NCBI GenBank assembly: GCA_032871835.1
Contig: CM065295.1
Coordinates: 19,726,501 to 19,790,500 of the forward strand
DNA from: Dipteronia dyeriana
Taxonomy: Eukaryota; Streptophyta; Magnoliopsida; Sapindales; Sapindaceae
Reading direction: 5' to 3'
Length of the DNA: 64,000 nt
A program made the position numbers and the translations under genes. The notes below the pieces were generated by a model, which was not told where the DNA came from, searched no databases, and saw only the letters and a list, made by a program, of their open reading frames with translations. Below, piece by piece: positions 12,576-23,543 of the stretch (within the stretch, counting starts at the first letter, position 1; each line of letters starts with the position of its first letter).

Positions 12576-12699
12576 GTCGAACTTACCCGGGTAGACCCTA
12601 GTTGGATACGGAGAAATCAATGTAGAATATAATCAAAGATGGAGAAAGCAGACTTTATTGATAAAAAAATGAAGTAAATTATTGTTGAGGATTTCATTA

Positions 12700-14120
12700 A
12701 AACCTAAATTGAGGTGGTCTGCTCATGAGTTCCCTGTTTAGGGGTAGTATTTCCTCAGGTGATTGGAATTCCAGGTGGGATCAATGAGTCATCCGTCCAT
12801 ATCTTCTAGCTTGTAAGCCCTATTTCGAATCACTACCCATATCAGGTATGGACCTTCCCACTTGGGTCCCACCCATCTGACCTCACCTTAATATTTTGTG
12901 TAACCTTTCTAAGGACTAGATCTTCTTTCTTGAAACTCTGGTCTTCACTCTTTTGTTGAAATACCTCATAATCTTGCTTTGATAGATTGCTACATTCCTT
13001 GCCACCTATTCATGTTTTTCTTCCAAGAGGTCTAGACTACCTCGGAGCTTGACCTCGTTGTTCTCTGGTTCAAAGTGTTATACCCGGAATGAGGTCAACA
13101 TGTGTTCTATGGGGAGAACAGCTTCAACCCCGAAGGCCAGAGAATATGGTGTTTCCCCGGTTGTTGTCCTCCTCGTGGTTCGATATGCCCAAAGAACCAC
13201 GGGAAGTTCTTCAACCTATTTTCCCTTCTTTTGTTGGAGCTTCTTTTTTAACAGCTTTTTTAATAGTTTTGTTAGTTACTTCAACCAAACCGTTGGTTTG
13301 CGAATAAGCTACCGATGAAAACCAGAAATCAATACCCAGCCTCTCGCAGTAATCTCTGAATCTTACGTTATCAAACGGTTTTCCTAGGTCGGTGATTATG
13401 GCCAGGGGGTACCGAACCTGCATACCACGTTTGACTTGATGAACTTGGTAATATTTTCCTCTGAAATCTAGGAAAGGGGGCCTGCCTCGACCCACCGAGT
13501 GAAGTAATCAATGGCGATGATAGCATGTTTTGCTTGTCCATAAGCGGTAGGAAGTGGTCCGATTAGGTCGACTCCCCACATAGTAAAGGGGTAAGGTGAG
13601 CTGAGAGATGACAGACGCTCCGGTGAGAGATGACTCAAGTTGGAGGTCTTTTGGCATGGTTCACAGGATTTAACAAAGTTCTTTACATCTTGATGGATAG
13701 TTGCCAGTAATACCCCATGCGGAGTACCTGATATGCCAAAGCTTCTCTACCAACGTGGTTCCCGCATACCCCAGAATGAACCCTTCTTAATGCCCATTTG
13801 ACATCATCAGGATGCAAACATTGCAGTAGGGGAAGGGACCTACCCCTCATATAGAGGTATCCATCTACCAGGCAATATCGGACTGAAAGCCTCTTAATTC
13901 TTCCCAATTGGTCGGGCTCCTCGGGAAGCCTTTCTTCTTGGAGATAAACCGTTATTGGGTCCATCCAGCGTGGTTGTCGATCAAGGGTATAAGTCTCCTT
14001 GCCTGCTACTATGCTTGGTAAGGAGATCACTTGGAGGGGGATTCCATGTGGTAAGGCCTGGCCACCATTCATAGTTATCTTAGCTAGGGCGTCAGCTCGA
14101 CGATTCTGTTGTCGAAGCAC
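12700..14120 (-). pseudogene. Tat-type integrase, decayed
   Basis: The N-terminal zinc-binding part is at 13683-14120, with HSGVCGNHVGREALAYQVLR and related residues. The core follows: VDLIGPLP near 13560, DYFTRWVEA near 13510, then FDNVRFRDYCERLGI and TNGLVEVTNKTIKKAV in 13211-13495. The conserved GxTPYSLAFGVEAVLP-like motif is near 13150, and the C-terminal tail runs to about 12700. The frame changes between the zinc region and the core, and several stops are present. Integrase would insert the cDNA copy; this one is not functional. Confidence 0.8.
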
Positions 14121-14444
14121 CTACTTTATCTTAAATCCCTTGAATTTATTTTTAAGTAGTTGAACTAGCTTTAAGTAGGCAATCATGTTATCCCATTTGG
14201 CTTGATAATACCTAGAAACCTGATTGATTATGAGTAATAAGTCACTCTTAACCTGTTGGTAATCGACCCCGAGCTCGGCTGCCGCCTTCATCCCAACTAG
14301 GAGGGCTTCATACTCTGTCTTATTGTTAGTGGCCTTAAATTCGAATCTGAAACAGTTGCAGCACTCAGTCCCCTTTGGGTCTATTAAAACTATACCCACA
14401 CCTTCCCTGGCTTGCCCGAATGCTCCATCAGTGTAAAGAATCAT
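14121..14444 (-). pseudogene. Additional (archaeal-like) RNase H domain of the Tat-type element
   Basis: The segment starts MILYTDGAFGQAREGVGIVL, followed by NNKTEYEALLVGMKAAAELG and a later SDLLLIINQV. This gives the D, E and D positions of an RNase H fold. It follows a first RNase H and precedes integrase. A duplicated RNase H in this position is characteristic of Tat-lineage gypsy elements. It is in a different frame from the first RNase H, so a frameshift separates them. Confidence 0.78.
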
Positions 14445-14887
14445 GACTTGCAGCCTACCGGCCAGCTGTCGGACTCTGGAATCTTCTTAGGAGCTATATT
14501 TTTCACTATGGAGGTTGCTTGGCATGTGGGCACTGAGAGCTCTACTACAAAGTCCGCCAAAGCCTGGGCTTTAACTGCGGTTCTGGGTTTATACCTTAAA
14601 TAAAATTGGGTGAGTTCTAAGGCCCATAAAACCAGTCTTCTAGACACATCCGGCATTTGCAAGAATTGATGGGGAGGTTGGTCCGTTAGCACTGCTATTG
14701 AGTGAGCATGAAAATAGGGACAGAGCTTCCTCGCCGAGATCACCAAGGCATATGCGAGCTTCACCAGAAGAGTATAATTCTTTTCCGGCTTGGTTAGGGT
14801 GCGACTCACGTAGTAGATAGGTCGTTGGACTCTATCTCCACATTCCTTGACCAAGGCTCCACTCACCGCAGTTTTTGAAATGACCAA
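14441..14887 (-). pseudogene. Tat-type pol RNase H domain, decayed
   Basis: The segment RPIYYVSRTLTKPEKNY, then AYALVISARKL, the TDQPP motif and a conserved LVLWALELTQF region match the RNase H portion of gypsy pol downstream of RT. It is in frame with the RT segment at 15284-15721 but separated from it by stops. Confidence 0.8.
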
Positions 14888-15770
14888 GTAGATTTACAGC
14901 TCCTCTCCCAGACTTGGCTTGACCCATAATGGAGGGCTTGACATATACTTCTTCAAAGCTTGAAAAGCTTGCTCACTCTACTGGTCCCATTTCATGTTCA
15001 TTCATTGCTTGATAGCTTTGAAGAAAGGGAACATTTATCGGTGGACTGAGAAATGAACCTGTTGAGCTCTGCTATCTGCCCGGTCAAGACTTGAACTTGT
15101 TTGAGTGACGTGGGGGATTCTAGATCCAAGATAGCCTTAATCTTTTCTAGGTTAGCCTCTATGCCTCTCTCAAGGAACCATGAAACCCAAAAACTTCCCT
15201 TTAGTTACCCCAAAATCTTATTTGAAAGGGTCCAATCTCATCTGGTTTTCCCTTAGGATAATGAAAGTTCTATGAAGGTCGTCCTAATGTTCTTCAGCGG
15301 TTGGTGACTTGGTAATCATGTTATCGATGTACACCTTCATCAATCTCCCAATCTCGGGTTTGAACAGTCGATTGACCAATCGTTGATATGTAGCTCCCGT
15401 AATCTTAAGCCCAAACGGTATCACCTTGTAGCAGTACAAACCCTGCCCGCTGATGAAGATGGTCTTAGCATGGTCAACGGGGTGCATCATGGTTTGGTTG
15501 TACCCCGAGAATGCATCCACAAAGCTTAGGAGCTTGTTTCTGAACATGGAGTCAACCAACTGATCGATCTTTGGTAAAGGGAAACTATCTCTCGGACATG
15601 CCCGATTGAGGTCGGTATAATCGATGCACATATGCCACTTTCCATTAGCCTTCATGAATAAGACCATGTTGGTGATCAATTCGGGGTAACGCGCCTCCCT
15701 GATGAAGCATGCTCTGATCAATTAGTCCACTTCTTCCTGAACCGTAGCATTTCTTTCGGCGTTAAATTGA
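14888..15770 (-). pseudogene. Tat-type reverse transcriptase, decayed
   Basis: The clearest part is 15284-15721: KWHMCIDYTDLNRACPRDSF, PLPKIDQLVD, LSFVDAFSGYNQ and PFGLKITGATYQRLVN, which are standard gypsy RT motifs. The catalytic YVDD-type motif reads YIDN, so the second aspartate is replaced. Sequence down to about 14890 continues the thumb and connection with stop codons. RT activity would be lost from the YIDN change alone. Confidence 0.85.
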
Positions 15771-16187
15771 TGTTTTTTTTGTTTGACGGGATTGAAGGTC
15801 GAAACCACTGCAAATCGGTGAGTAGCCAATGACATCGGAATCTCATGCATCTCACCGTGACTCCAAGAGAAGATGTCATTGAATTCTTTGAGGAGCCCGA
15901 TCAGACCCTCTTTTCACTCCTGGCTCAAGCGTGACTCCGACCTTGACAACCTTCGAGGGATCGTCCATCCGGATGTGTATCTCCTCTAGCTAATCCACTG
16001 GGTTCCCGCTAGCCTATTTCCTGCTCTGCTCCTTTTTATCTAGCATCACGAGGTTATCCTCTATGTGATTTACGGGATTCATATCCTCCAAGGTCAACCC
16101 GGGTGTTACCTATATCGTTATAACCTGTGCAAACTGTTTTTCTAGAGTCGCTGGGTTGGCAGATACTGCGTAGCACTTCCTGGCTGC

Positions 16188-16574
16188 TTACTGATGTCCA
16201 CGCACTTCCCCTACCTTGTCTTCTACCAAAAAATTTAGGACGTTGTGGTAAATGGATAGGAACCCCTTCAAGGACAATAGAAAGGGTCTTTCTAGTATCA
16301 CATTACAAACCGATAGGGTATCAACCACCACGAAGTCTGTCATAACATTTTGCTGGAGCGGTGTTATTCCAGCGATTACTGGAAGGATCTTAGACCCCAC
16401 AGGTATGATCGAGTCCCCGGTGAATCCATATAGTGGGGTTGTACAGCTATTGTAACACCACTGTTTCAAATTCAATTTTTCCAAAGTATCTTTGAAGATA
16501 ATGTAGACACTACTGCCTACGTCAACAAGCATGCGACGGACCTTGCAATTGGCAATCTGTATCGTGACCACCAT
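16188..16574 (-). pseudogene. Tat-type aspartic protease, decayed
   Basis: The segment includes RRMLVDVGSSVYIIF. The family active-site motif is DTGSS, so here Thr is replaced by Val. This is followed by GFTGDSIIPVG, typical of gypsy protease regions. It lies between gag (above 16904) and RT (below 15770), as expected. It is in a different frame from gag. Sequence at 15770-16187 is the protease-RT linker with no open frame. Confidence 0.75.
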
Positions 16575-16903
16575 GGGATCATCATGAGGTTACACAGTGT
16601 TGTAGACATCCATCTCGGTGAAAATGATATGTGATAACTGGAAGGGTTGGTCGGACTCTGGTCGATCTTGAGGATACATCGCCCTTCATCTGCACGAGGG
16701 ATCTTCCTCACGTGGTTTTTCCTGGAATTATTGAAGGTGCCAGCCAGAGTGGGCTCTCCGCTGATGGTATGTAACATCTAGATTTGTTGCATCAGATCTG
16801 CATGTTCCCCCTTACTTTTTTCTGCATGCTCACTGATTTTGGCTTGCATTTCCCTCCCAGTTTGAATATTATCCCTAACCTGCTGCAAGAAATCTATCAG
16901 ACA

Positions 16904-18091
16904 TCATCCCTTTATTAGAGCCTCGATCTGATTGCATAGGTTATAACACTCCAAAGTGTTGTGCCTCACGTCTTCATGGAAGTCATAATACTTGTATAGG
17001 TTTCTCCTGTCGATAGAAGCTTTCATGGGTGCGGGCTTCTGTAATAGCCCTTTATCCCGAAAAGCGAGATAAATTGTTTCTCGGGATGCATTTAAAGAGG
17101 TATAGTGATCGTACCCTATCTCATTACGAGTTACAGATGCTACTGTCCTAAAAGGAGGCGAAGCCTGTGGAGAAGTTCGCCCAGCTAAATTCCTTTCTTG
17201 CTTGGGTTGAGAAGTAGGGAAGCGGTAAGTCGACCTATTAGGAGGTTTATTCTGATTTTTTTGAGCTGGATCTAGTTTGGGAGATTCCTTCTTCTGTCGC
17301 ATTGTTGTTCTCATATCGTCATGTTCTATCTTGACCTTGAGTTGTTCATCGATTTAGACTTGCTCCAGAGCCCGGTCATAGGCCTTCTAGTAGGTCTCCA
17401 GAGGTCGCTTGGTAAAGGATCGGAATAGCTTACCGGCCCACTGGTTCCGCATGAAGTTGGCAAGGGTTTATTTCTCAACGAAGACCCTCATTTGGATTAC
17501 TTCTTTATAGAAGCGTTCAACATATGACCAGAGTGTCTTACCTCGCTCCTGGATCACATATTGTAGGTGTATGGGGTCCTTTGGATGCGGTTTGACCCCC
17601 TGGAACTATGAACAGAAATCTGTTGACAGTTTTGTAAGGGAATCCACGTTGCCCGCATGCAACTTCCTGAACCAGGTTTTAGCATAGTCGGTCAGGGTTG
17701 TAAGGATCATCCTACACATGACAGCCCTGGTGGTATTTTGGACTTCTGTTTGTTGGATAAAGCTATCTAGATGGCTCAGGGGGTCTTCTGTCCAGGAGAA
17801 TTTATCGGTTTGCATCTTGAATTTTGGGGGGAGCTCCGCCTCCTGGATTCTTCAGATGAAGGGAGCATTCATCTCGCTCAATGAATCTTTATTTTCCTCC
17901 TTGTACTTTTCTTTCTTTATCTGTTGGATCTCCCTGTGCAGCTTTACCAGATGGTCTCTCAGGCGTTTGTTCCAGGGTTTCTTTGAGTTGACTTCGGACT
18001 CCTCGCTGTCAGATCCCCCCGATGAGCTGGATTCCTCTGATTTATCATCTTCATCGGCGGGCTCTGCCTGTGCAATTTTTCGGCTACCCAT
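16904..18091 (-). pseudogene. Tat-type gag, decayed
   Basis: The likely start is the ATG at 18091 (MGSRKIAQAEP), followed by an acidic Ser/Glu stretch and a basic coiled segment. The retrotransposon gag core (DPLSHLDSFIQQTEVQ, then AKTWFRKL) is at 17606-17815. The C-terminal part (16904-17314) has a His/Cys-poor relic of the zinc knuckle, with the first Cys now Tyr, and ends CNQIEALIKG. The pieces are in one frame with several stops between them. Gag would form the particle. Confidence 0.75.
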
Positions 18092-18095
18092 AGCT

Positions 18096-18240
18096 TCAGA
18101 GAGAGTAATGAAGACATAAATTTTACGTGGTAAAACTCTGATGACCGGAGAAACGTCCACGGGTGGTTGAAGGACCAACCAAGCTAAAATCCACTATGAA
18201 AATATGATGTTTACAAGCCCTCGATCTCTCTTTTTTCTCT
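18096..18240. repeat. U5-like block, direct repeat copy 1
   Basis: About 142 bp is repeated at 18956-19094 with few changes. It includes TTTTACGTGGTAAAACTC, GAAACGTCCACGGG and CTCGATCTCTCTTTTTTCTC. It lies beside the gag start. The shared phrase also occurs, inverted and more diverged, in the LTRs ending near 20772 and 22111. Confidence 0.85.
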
Positions 18241-18304
18241 CTGTATTTGCTATAATTGATGTATGCTATATTGCCTATATCTTTTCTGGACGAGATTATA
18301 AGTC

Positions 18305-18312
18305 TATTTATA
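18305..18312 (-). promoter_or_regulatory. TATA box in the Tat-type LTR
   Basis: On the minus strand the context is AGGGTTCTATAAACATATAA followed by ATAGAC. The LTR at 19778 has AGGGTTCTATGCACATATAA followed by ATAGAT, and the LTR at 21327 has TATAAATAGACC. Conservation across three LTRs supports a promoter element. Confidence 0.65.
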
Positions 18313-18862
18313 TGTTTATAGAACCCTAATCTGCTTTGTACAAGTAATACAGGATCTTTGTATTTAATTGTGATTCGGTTACTTGCTTGAGGTTGATTTG
18401 TCTTCTTTCCTGTTTCGGAGTCTCTAGTGCAGTTTTATTTGGACTTGTTTCCTTATAAGAATGTAGTCTTTGTAGCGAAATCAAGTTGTTTCCTGATTGA
18501 GGATTCTTCTAGCTCAGTATTCTGTTCTCTTTGGGATTCCTTCCTGATGGCTATCTTCGTGTATTTTATGACTCAATCCGTATAAACTAAGCACTAAGTT
18601 TCTTACTCGGGTCGTATTTATCCCGAGTAAGAGTAACACTTGTTGGTCCCGAGTATCGCCGTTTAAGCCCGAGTAGATTTAATTGATTTGGAGTAATTTA
18701 GTTGATCCCGAGTAGGTCTTGCCATGCTACTGGCTTACTCGGGTTTTCTTCTCTTTAATGATGTCTCGTAGGATATTTCCTGAGTGCCTATTTGGGTATC
18801 CACCTGGCAATTTTCTCCTTCCTGTTGATGACATGTATGCTTGGTAAAATTCACATACGACA

Positions 18863-19157
18863 ATTGTTGACGTCGATTTATGGATTGTATCAGCAAAGCT
18901 AACAAGGATTGGATTTCGGCTATTAATTCAAAGAGAAAAAGATTAGAAGAGAGTAATGAAGACACAAGTTTTACGTGGTAAAACTCCGATGACCGGAGAA
19001 ACGTCCACGGGTGGTTGAAGGATCAACCAAGCCAAAATCCACTATGAAAATATGATGTTTACAAGCTCTCGATCTCTCTTTTTTCTCTCTGTATTAATAG
19101 CCGAAATCCAATCCTTGTTGGCTTTTCTGATACAATCCAGAAATCGACGTCAACAAT
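18863..19157. repeat. 64-bp inverted repeat enclosing U5-like copy 2
   Basis: The left arm (18863-18926) and right arm (19094-19157) are reverse complements with three mismatches. Both outer ends read as an LTR terminus (...GACGTCAACA then AT). The 167-bp spacer contains the second copy of the 142-bp U5-like block in the same orientation as copy 1. The left arm abuts the start of the minus-strand LTR at 18862. This looks like two LTR ends joined head to head by rearrangement. Confidence 0.85.
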
Positions 19158-19214
19158 GGGAAAAATAGGGAAAATGGGGCAAGGTTCCCAGAATACCTCT
19201 TGACAGAAGACTCA

Positions 19215-19600
19215 AGGCGGTCGGGAATTATCCTGAGCGAAAAGCCAGGACACCGACCGAATTAAGACAGTCGGGAATTATCCTGAGCAAAGAGCTGGGA
19301 CACCGACTAGTCCAAAAGAAAAAGTGTTGGGAATTATCCTGAGTAAAAATCCAGGACACTGACCGAATTAAGACAGTCGGGAATTATCCTGAGCAAAGAG
19401 CCGGAACACCAACTAGTCCAAAACAAAGAAATGGTCGAAAATCATCTTGAGTGAAAAGTCAGGACACCGACTGAATCAAGATAGTCGAAAATAATTATTC
19501 TGAGCAAAGAGTCGGGACATTGACTGGTCCAACTAAAAAAAAAAAAAGGTCGAGAATTATCCTGAGTAAAGATCCAGGACACCGACTAATGAGTCCAAGA
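19215..19600. repeat. Tandem repeat with alternating 50-58 bp subunits
   Basis: Seven units share GTCGGGAATTATCCTGAGCA...GGGACACCGAC. They alternate between two endings, one reading CGAATTAAGACA and the other TAGTCCAAAA plus an A-rich run. The true period is therefore a dimer of about 107 bp. It lies in the internal region upstream of a polypurine tract and LTR. Confidence 0.85.
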
Positions 19601-19777
19601 CTGATTAGTTTAATAAGACATTTGATCAGTTTAGCAAAAAAAAAAACTTGATCAGTTTAATAAGATACTTGATCAGATTCAAGCGACAAGCAAGATCAGA
19701 AGTTTTAAAAAATCATAACTATTCAAATTCCCTTCGTTGAGCCGTCAAAAGCTCATCTCGCGGATTTGAGGGGGTAT

Positions 19778-20772
19778 TGTTATAGGGATTTTCTGATAGC
19801 ATGACAAGTAAGCATGATCACCTGAAAACACGGTGATTAGATATGTCACATCACAAGAGTCAGGTAAGATCAACCCAAGACAATTAATAGATGATCTCAC
19901 GAGATTATCCAAAATGGTCCGAGAAACTAACCGATCGGGTATAAATAACCTGGTCGGGAAAACTAGCCAATCGAGTAAAAACGACTTGGTCGGGACCATT
20001 CGATAGGGACAAAAGAATTTTGATCGGGATTAGACAATTTGTCAGTTGAATAACGCGTTAGAGACATTAAAGACAACTACGACTCAAATACGAAGAATAA
20101 TTATCTTACTTAAACAAGGAGTCTAGAATCACACTCTAATAAGGAAATATCATTATTTCCTCATCAGTGTCAAAATTCTATCCAGGAAAGAACTCAAAGC
20201 TTCCAGAATGATAAACACTAAACAGGAAACAAGTCCAAATCAAGCAGTAACTCAGTTCTTCTAGAAGATTGCACACCGATCAGAAAATAAGTCCTAAATG
20301 GACCATTCAACTAGAATCCTATGAAGATTCTAATTCAATGCACAAGATCTCCGAAACAGGAAAGAAGACAAAGACGACTTCAACAAGTAACCAATTCTAA
20401 TTAAATACTATCACCTTTCCATATTTGTGTAACAAGGGTTAGGGTTCTATGCACATATAAATAGATACATAATCTCATTGTAAAAGAGAGACAGAATGAC
20501 ATATACAAAAAAAATAATGAGACATGTACAACAACACATAGAAGAGATACTCCTAAAAAGAGAGATTGAGCGTATAATTGTATTATCATAGTGATTTCTT
20601 TTCACATCACCAGCAACCGTGGATGTTTCCCCACCTTAGGGTTTTTACTACGTAAACTCATGTGTGTATGTTTTCTTTTCTTTTTTCTATCTTTCACATA
20701 ACATCTTCAACAATATACAAAGACCTATTAGACGATTGATCAATCCTACACGATCCAAAAATCACCGTCAAT
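19778..20772 (+). repeat. 3' LTR of a second, internally deleted LTR element
   Basis: A purine tract (GAGGGGGTA, 19768-19776) sits just before TGTTATAGGG at 19778, so this is a 3' LTR in plus orientation. It has a TATA box at 20456-20463, then an ACCGTGGATGTTTCCCC and ACTACGTAAACTC block, and ends near ATCACCGTCA at 20770 where a short (TA)n run begins. No coding domain is left between the inverted repeat at 19157 and this LTR, only the tandem repeat, so the element is a deletion derivative or non-autonomous form. Confidence 0.7.
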
Positions 20773-21326
20773 ATATATATATAAGTTTATTCTAAAAATA
20801 CTTGTTGAACTAGTCATTTAAAAAAAAAAGTCTATAGAGATTATTGTCAAACCTATTGATAAATTTATTTATTTTTCCATTCTTATTTTCTTAAGACATT
20901 CTATCTTTTTTAATATACTCATTTCTAGGGAAAAAAAAATTCACTCGTCATTCTCCTAAATGATTCAATAAAAAAAAAGTGAAGACTTTTATAGAGATGC
21001 AAAGATTAGTGGCTTTTTTATTTATTTCTTTCAAAAAATATTTATTAATTACCGTTTATAAGAAAAATGAGTGAATTACATATATTTAGAAAAAGAATCT
21101 ATTAAATTGAATGCAATAATTAATATTTTTAATGTGCTACCATTAATATTTGATTAGATATTATCCTTTTTTAATATTTTATTATGTTATCATTAACATA
21201 TTACCATTAATATTTTTTTTAAAATTACCATTAATTCCATAAAAAATGGATCACCATTAATTTTTTATTACATTTGATATTTTAATTTGTCTTGAAAAAT
21301 ATTTACTTATAACCATTTATAAGAAT
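20773..21326. other. AT-rich spacer, nothing recognised
   Basis: Low-complexity A/T-rich sequence with runs of A and several near-repeats of 'CATTAAT'. No ORF or element end was seen. Confidence 0.6.
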
Positions 21327-22111
21327 TGTTATTGGTAAATTCTGGATGATGTGACACGTCAGCAAAAGACCAAGGTCGGGGGTGCCACGTCACTATGTGA
21401 CGATCATATTAAGTCAACTCAAGAAGGATGGAGAAAACCTGACCTAAACAACGCAGATGATCGGGGGAGTGAATCCGATCAGGTTATCAAGATGGTCGGG
21501 ATTAGGGTCAGGATTGAATTGATAATCAGGGGTAAAACGAGAATGGTCGGGGAAATAGATGATCAGACGCGTGACACATGGACAGCACCCAAGTTCGATG
21601 GAATCACGACTTGAATACGTTTCAAAAGAGTCTGACTTGAACAAGGCTTCCGGAAGCGCATTCTGATAAGGAAACAGACTTCCTTATAGATATCAGAATC
21701 CAAATTAGGAAAGAGATCTAAAGACAAATGAAATACAAATCAACTCCAAACAGGGAAGAAATAAGACACAACTAAAAGAAGTTAGAATTTCATTAAATAA
21801 CAAAGACTTCCCTTACGTGTATATTAAGAATTAGGATTTTATGCATGTATAAATAGACCTCGAAAATACCCATAAATGGATGAACGTAATTTGATTAGCG
21901 AAAGCACGAGAGAGAGATTGAGTGTGCAATCTTTTTCCAACATAGTGAATTCTTGTTGCTGCCATTGGCAACCGTGGACGTTTCCCCACTTTGAGGTTTT
22001 ACCACGTAAAACTCTACGTATTATTTACTTTCTTGTTATTTTTGTTTGCAATTAGTTACTACTTTGCTTTAATTGTGTGACGGGTGATTAGTCCAGAAAT
22101 CACAGTCAACA
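21327..22111 (+). repeat. Lone LTR related to the LTR at 19778
   Basis: It starts TGTTATTGG and ends CAGTCAACA. It has a TATA box at 21848-21855 and the block ACCGTGGACGTTTCCCC then TTTTACCACGTAAAACTC near 21970-22015. No primer site follows and no purine tract precedes it, so it looks like a solo LTR. The flanking 5-mers (AGAAT and AACTA) do not match, so a simple solo-LTR origin is not proven. Confidence 0.6.
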
Positions 22112-22778
22112 AACTAAAATTCAAAAACATTTATTTTTAAATATAATCATTGTGCATTTAATGCATAGTTAATACATTTTAAAAAACCAATAAGAAAAGG
22201 AAACCAAGAGGTTAAAAAAAGAAAGGAAAACAACCTGTAAAAATGTATGTATACATTTCCTTTAAAAACAAAATATGTATAAGAATAGACTTTTAGGGTT
22301 TATAAATTAAATTTAATGATTTATTAAAAGTTAAATTATCAATTTTTAATCTCAGGCACTTTTCAATTGAAATATAGACGATGATTGGATAATTTTGATA
22401 AATTCAACATTTTAAAACTATTTCATACTCTATTAAATTTGAATGAATTTCTTTAAAAATTTGAGAACAAAAAATATATTCATGTGGTTTATTAAAAACC
22501 ATGTCTAAATCATCTTCTCAAAGTCTCTCCTCATTCCTTATATTTCTTTTTTTACTGATTCTTTTCTCATTTCATTTTAATTTGTTTCTCTTAAGATCTC
22601 CATATCTATTTCTCAAGCTTCTTCTCCTCATATCTCTTCTTTCTTTTTCTGTATAATCTCTATGTACTTTTCATGGTGATGGGCTTGGTGGCCAATAGGT
22701 CAACAACGTGAATTGATTCACGGCTGGGTGAGGTAATTGTCGGGGTGGTGGCTGATTGTCGATTCACCTAACAACTTC

Positions 22779-22838
<60 letters not shown>

Positions 22839-22966
22839 CAAACAACAATACATAGTAATTTTATCAAATTGATATAACAATTTTTGCATACCTCAATGGT
22901 GGATATGCTCTGTCATCTATGTAGCACTTGAGAGTTGCCGTAACATGAGTCTTGCTCAATGGTCTC
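22112..22966. other. AT-rich intergenic DNA with a (TA)n tract
   Basis: No gene was recognised. A (TA)n microsatellite lies at about 22790-22832. Confidence 0.6.
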
Positions 22967-22969
22967 TAA

Positions 22970-23540
22970 GAGTATGTTTGGTAGGAAGAAAAAGGGAAAG
23001 GAAAGAAAGGGGTGGAGGGGAAAGAGAGAAGAAAAGGGGAAGTGTATGTTTGATATGAAAAAAAATATTGAAGGAAATGAAAAATGGATGGATGGGGCCC
23101 ATGAATTTTGATCCACCCAAAAATATAAGGAAAATGGAGGGGAAAAAGAGATTGGTTTTTGTGTTAACTAAAATTACAAATTTACCCTTTTTCAATTTAC
23201 TTAAAATTTTATTAAAATAAATTTGTAAAACATAATGTATTAATTTATATATATATAACAGGTTACAAAGTTTGAAGTCATTTTGTAAAAAAAAAGTTGG
23301 ATTCATTATTATTTAAATTATATTTATTTATTAAATAAGAAAATATTTAATATTTAAACTATAATGTAAGGGTAAAATAGTAAAATTGATAAAAAGATTT
23401 TCCATCCAATCTTCTTTCCTTCCTATTTATCAAACAGTTCAAGGAAAAATTATTTTCATTTATTTCCCTTATCTTTTTTATCCCTCCAAATCTTTCTATC
23501 CTTCATATTTTCTTTTTTTTTCTTCCTACCAAACGTACCT
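22970..23540. mobile_element. Tourist-like (PIF/Harbinger) MITE, 571 bp
   Basis: Terminal inverted repeats run GAGTATGTTTGGTAGGAAGA on the left and AGGTACGTTTGGTAGGAAGA on the right (reverse complement). They are flanked by TAA at 22967-22969 and 23541-23543, the 3-bp duplication of this superfamily. The interior is non-coding and A/G-rich on the left, C/T-rich on the right. Confidence 0.8.
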
Positions 23541-23543
23541 TAA

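Larger units (their letters stand above)
1..18862 (-). mobile_element. Tat-type Ty3/gypsy retrotransposon (decayed, host of copia A)
   Basis: Read on the minus strand, the order is LTR (18862 to about 18092), gag, protease, RT, RNase H, a second RNase H, integrase and a repeat-bearing 3' region, with a separate ORF in the opposite direction. A second RNase H plus an antisense ORF is the signature of the Tat/Ogre lineage. Every domain has stops or frameshifts. The left-hand LTR is outside the window, so the boundary at 1 is the window edge. Lineage is inferred from domain order. Confidence 0.75.
18092..18862 (-). repeat. 5' LTR relic of the Tat-type element
   Basis: On the minus strand it starts TGTCGTATG at 18862, has a TATA-box region at 18305-18312, and continues into a U5-like block ending beside the gag ATG at 18091. 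The expected LTR end and primer binding site are missing: U5 is fused directly to gag. Repeated CCCGAGTA phrases occur at 18600-18740. The same promoter block occurs in the LTRs at 19778 and 21327, which supports the LTR call. Exact ends are uncertain. Confidence 0.55.
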
